This document shows positions 5,865 to 7,958 of a stretch of 7,958 bases of DNA, one piece after another; position 1 is the first letter of the stretch, and each line of letters opens with the position of its first letter. This DNA comes from an uncultured Erysipelotrichaceae bacterium (GTDB taxonomy: Bacteria; Bacillota_I; Bacilli_A; Erysipelotrichales; Erysipelotrichaceae), in assembly GCA_902782955.1 (NCBI GenBank), contig CACZPD010000188.1, positions 1 through 7,958 of the forward strand, read 5' to 3'. The notes beneath the pieces were generated by a model. That model was given only the letters and a program-made list of their open reading frames with translations. It was not told the origin of the DNA and made no database searches. The position numbers were made by a program, and so were the translations under genes.

Positions 5865-6866
5865 ATGAAAAAACTGACATCAATGATCTTATCAGCCGCA
5901 GTTATTCTGAGTCTTGCAGGATGCAGCGCATCCGCCCCTGAAACTGACACAGGAACAGAAGAAAAGAAAGTCTATAAGGTAGCTGTCATCAAGCAGCTTG
6001 ACCATGCATCACTGGATGAGATCGCAAACGCGGTTACCGGTGAACTGGATGCACTTTCGGAAGAAAAAGGTATTGAGATCGTCTATACGGTCGATTCCGG
6101 AAATAATGATCCGACGGTTCTCCAGCAGTTCGGCGCGCAGTATGTTTCCGGTGATGTGGATGTGATCATCCCGATCGCTACGCTCGCTGCCCAGACCATG
6201 TATACTTCCGCAGAAGACAGCGGTATCCCGGTCGTCTTTGCGGCCGTATCCGATCCTGAAAGCGCACAGCTGACAGGACTGGAGAATATCACCGGAACCA
6301 GTGACGGACTGGATACGAATATGATCATGGATATGATGTTCGCGATCGATCCGGATATCAAAAAGGTGGGTCTTTTGTATTCACAGTCCGAGATCAACTC
6401 CGAAAAACCGATCGAACTGGCAAAGGCATATCTTGACAGCAAGGGAATCGCCTATGTGGAAGCTACCGGAAACAACGACAGTGAGATCGCACAGGCCGTT
6501 ACATCCCTGATTGCGGCGGATGTGGACGCTGTATTCACACCGACGGACAATGTTGTCATGGCCACGGAGATCACAACAGCTGAAAAATTCGCAGAAGCGG
6601 GCATCCCGCATTATACCGGTGCGGATTCCTTTGTCAGAAACGGCGCGTTTGCGACATGCGGCGTGAACTACACGGATCTCGGAAAACAGACAGCGGATCT
6701 GGCGTACCAGGCAATGACGGAGACGACCGCGGATATGGATGACTACTATCTCGTAGCCGGCGGAATCATTACAGTCAATACGGAAACAGCCGAAGCGCTG
6801 AATATTGATTATTCCGTATTCGGATCAATGGGCGAGGTCGTTGAAGTCATCACAACAGAAGATTAA
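5865..6866 (+). CDS. trpX: TrpX-type ABC importer substrate-binding lipoprotein (PF04392 family)
   Basis: The 333-residue protein has a lipoprotein signal (MKK, hydrophobic core, lipobox LAGC with Cys20) and an acidic Thr/Glu linker. A two-lobe periplasmic-binding fold of the ABC_sub_bind family follows. Family landmarks are VAVIKQLDHASLDE (39-52), IIPIATLAAQTMY (101-113), IPVVFAAVSDPESA (121-134) and ITGTSDG (142-148). Later come the VFTPTDN (223-229) and GVNYTDLGKQTADLA (266-280) segments. Members under Trp T-boxes are proposed tryptophan or Trp-precursor binders. The start at 5865 was chosen because GGAGGAG (5851-5857) lies 7 nt before it and a signal peptide follows directly. The frame is open further upstream, but that part overlaps the riboswitch and is not coding. 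The permease gene starts 11 nt after the stop. The T-box makes the Trp assignment much firmer than the protein alone would. Confidence 0.88.
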   Translation: MKKLTSMILSAAVILSLAGCSASAPETDTGTEEKKVYKVAVIKQLDHASLDEIANAVTGELDALSEEKGIEIVYTVDSGNNDPTVLQQFGAQYVSGDVDVIIPIATLAAQTMYTSAEDSGIPVVFAAVSDPESAQLTGLENITGTSDGLDTNMIMDMMFAIDPDIKKVGLLYSQSEINSEKPIELAKAYLDSKGIAYVEATGNNDSEIAQAVTSLIAADVDAVFTPTDNVVMATEITTAEKFAEAGIPHYTGADSFVRNGAFATCGVNYTDLGKQTADLAYQAMTETTADMDDYYLVAGGIITVNTETAEALNIDYSVFGSMGEVVEVITTED

Positions 6867-6877
6867 AAGAGGGATCA

Positions 6878-7777
6878 ATGCTTCATATACTGCAGACAAC
6901 ATTAACACTTGGATGCGTGTACTCACTGATCGCGCTTGCGCTGTTTCTGAGTTACCGCATCCTGGATATCGCGGATCTGACGACAGACGGAGGCTACGTA
7001 CTGGGCATGGCTGTCTCGGTCAGCCTGACAGCGGCCGGTCATCCGTTTCTCGGAATCATCATGGGCATCATCGGCGGCGCCTGTGCCGGTTTTGTGACGG
7101 CATTCCTGCAGACTCGTATGGGAGTTCCTTCCATACTGGCAGGTATTATTACCAATACCGGTCTGTATACGGTCAACCTGATGGTCATGGGATGGTCCAG
7201 CAATATTTCACTGCTCAAAACAGAAACACTCTTCACGATGCTGAAGAAAACAGGTATCGGGGGAAGCTGGTATGATTTCATACTGGTTTTCCTTTTTGCC
7301 TGTGCGTGCATGCTGTTTGTGCGCTGGTTTCTGAGCACCAGGCTCGGACTGTCCATCCGCGCGACGGGTGATAACCGGGACATGGTTTCCGCATCTTCGA
7401 TCGATCCGCGTTTTACGATCACGGTAGGACTGTGCCTCGCAAACTGTTTTACCGGACTGTGCGGCGGTCTTGTCGGACAGATGCAGAAATCCGCCGATAT
7501 CAATGCCGGGACAGGTATCGTCGTTATCGGACTGGCGTGCCTGATCATCGGTGAAACCGTGATGAACGGCAGAAAAACCATTACCCGCAATATCATTGCC
7601 TGTCTGGTAGGAAACCTGATCTACCGGTTTATCTATGCCGTGATCCTGCAGACAAGGATCCTGCCGATCGAGTTTCTCAAACTCATGACAGCCGTGATCG
7701 TTGCACTGGCCATCGCGGCGCCGACGCTGAAGGAAAACTTCGCGAACAAAGCCAGGGAAAGAAAGGAAGTACGGTAA
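6878..7777 (+). CDS. trpY: TrpY-type ABC importer permease (BPD_transp_2 / LivH-like)
   Basis: The 299-residue, very hydrophobic protein has about eight or nine membrane segments (for example near 5-26, 41-52, 57-78, 83-105, 132-153, 180-199, 210-226, 239-257 and 267-282). A cytoplasmic loop, LGLSIRATGDNRDMVSASSID (156-176), corresponds to the ATPase-coupling region (the GxN-x-x-x-A type) of branched-chain amino acid and ribose permeases. A single permease gene suggests a homodimer in the complex. The start has AGAGGG (6868-6873) 4 nt upstream. It is co-transcribed with the TrpX lipoprotein gene before it and the ATPase gene one base after its stop. The C-terminus is basic (KARERKEVR) and probably cytoplasmic. 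Confidence 0.9.
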   Translation: MLHILQTTLTLGCVYSLIALALFLSYRILDIADLTTDGGYVLGMAVSVSLTAAGHPFLGIIMGIIGGACAGFVTAFLQTRMGVPSILAGIITNTGLYTVNLMVMGWSSNISLLKTETLFTMLKKTGIGGSWYDFILVFLFACACMLFVRWFLSTRLGLSIRATGDNRDMVSASSIDPRFTITVGLCLANCFTGLCGGLVGQMQKSADINAGTGIVVIGLACLIIGETVMNGRKTITRNIIACLVGNLIYRFIYAVILQTRILPIEFLKLMTAVIVALAIAAPTLKENFANKARERKEVR

Positions 7778-7778
7778 T

Positions 7779-7958
7779 ATGCTGAAAGTAGACGCAGTCA
7801 CCAAGATCTTTAATCCCGGCAGTGTGAATGAGAAGAAAGCGCTGGACCGTGTTACCCTCCATGTGAAAAAAGGAGATTATATTACGATCCTCGGTTCCAA
7901 CGGCGCCGGCAAATCCACCTTGTTCAATGCCATTTCCGGAAACTTCCTTCCCGATGAA
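7779..7958 (+). CDS. trpZ: TrpZ-type ABC importer ATPase, 5' part
   Basis: The first 60 residues are visible before the window ends. They hold the N-terminal beta strands and a complete Walker A, GSNGAGKST (39-47), followed by LFNAISGNFLPDE. The N-G-A-G-K-S-T wording and the LF-x-x-I-x-G continuation are those of LivG/LivF-like ATPases. This fits a partner for the LivH-like permease upstream. The ATG is one base after the permease stop. The likely Shine-Dalgarno AAGGAAG (7763-7769) lies inside the permease gene, so translation is probably coupled. Later motifs are off the window. Confidence 0.9.
   Translation, partial: MLKVDAVTKIFNPGSVNEKKALDRVTLHVKKGDYITILGSNGAGKSTLFNAISGNFLPDE

Overview
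The window looks like chromosome from a Bacillota (Firmicutes) bacterium of moderate GC, plausibly a gut or host-associated anaerobe. The clues are strong GGAGG-type ribosome binding sites, lipoprotein-type ABC binding proteins, a FemAB-family peptidoglycan enzyme and a canonical T-box riboswitch. The family (Lachnospiraceae, Erysipelotrichaceae or other) cannot be fixed from the sequence. There are no mobile elements, CRISPR arrays, tRNA or rRNA genes here. Both edges cut a gene.

Left part (1-2719): the 3' end of a FemAB/MurM-type aminoacyltransferase gene runs rightward. It meets a leftward two-gene operon head-on. That operon encodes an ATP-grasp ligase (1523-2719) and, 2 nt after it, an esterase-fold serine hydrolase (762-1520). 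A compact hairpin cluster (675-763) separates the convergent genes and supplies a terminator for each direction.

Middle (2720-5479): a short divergent promoter region leads rightward into a stand-alone AroQ-type chorismate mutase. This gene has an unusual initiation region, with a perfect hairpin sitting between the strong Shine-Dalgarno and the ATG. After it comes a complete polar-amino-acid importer in the order permease, ATPase, lipoprotein binding protein. The binding protein resembles the cystine-type branch of family 3. The operon ends at a clean intrinsic terminator (5456-5479).

Right part (5480-7958): a strong promoter drives a T-box riboswitch whose parts can be read individually. 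Its specifier codon is TGG (Trp), its tRNA-end-binding bulge is TGGC, and mutually exclusive antiterminator and terminator stems follow. It controls a second ABC importer of the TrpXYZ type: lipoprotein, single permease and an ATPase cut by the window edge. Uncharged tRNA-Trp should therefore switch on tryptophan (or Trp precursor) uptake. The right two thirds thus concern amino-acid uptake and the chorismate branch point. The ATP-grasp/esterase pair is the least explained part and the best candidate for undescribed chemistry.
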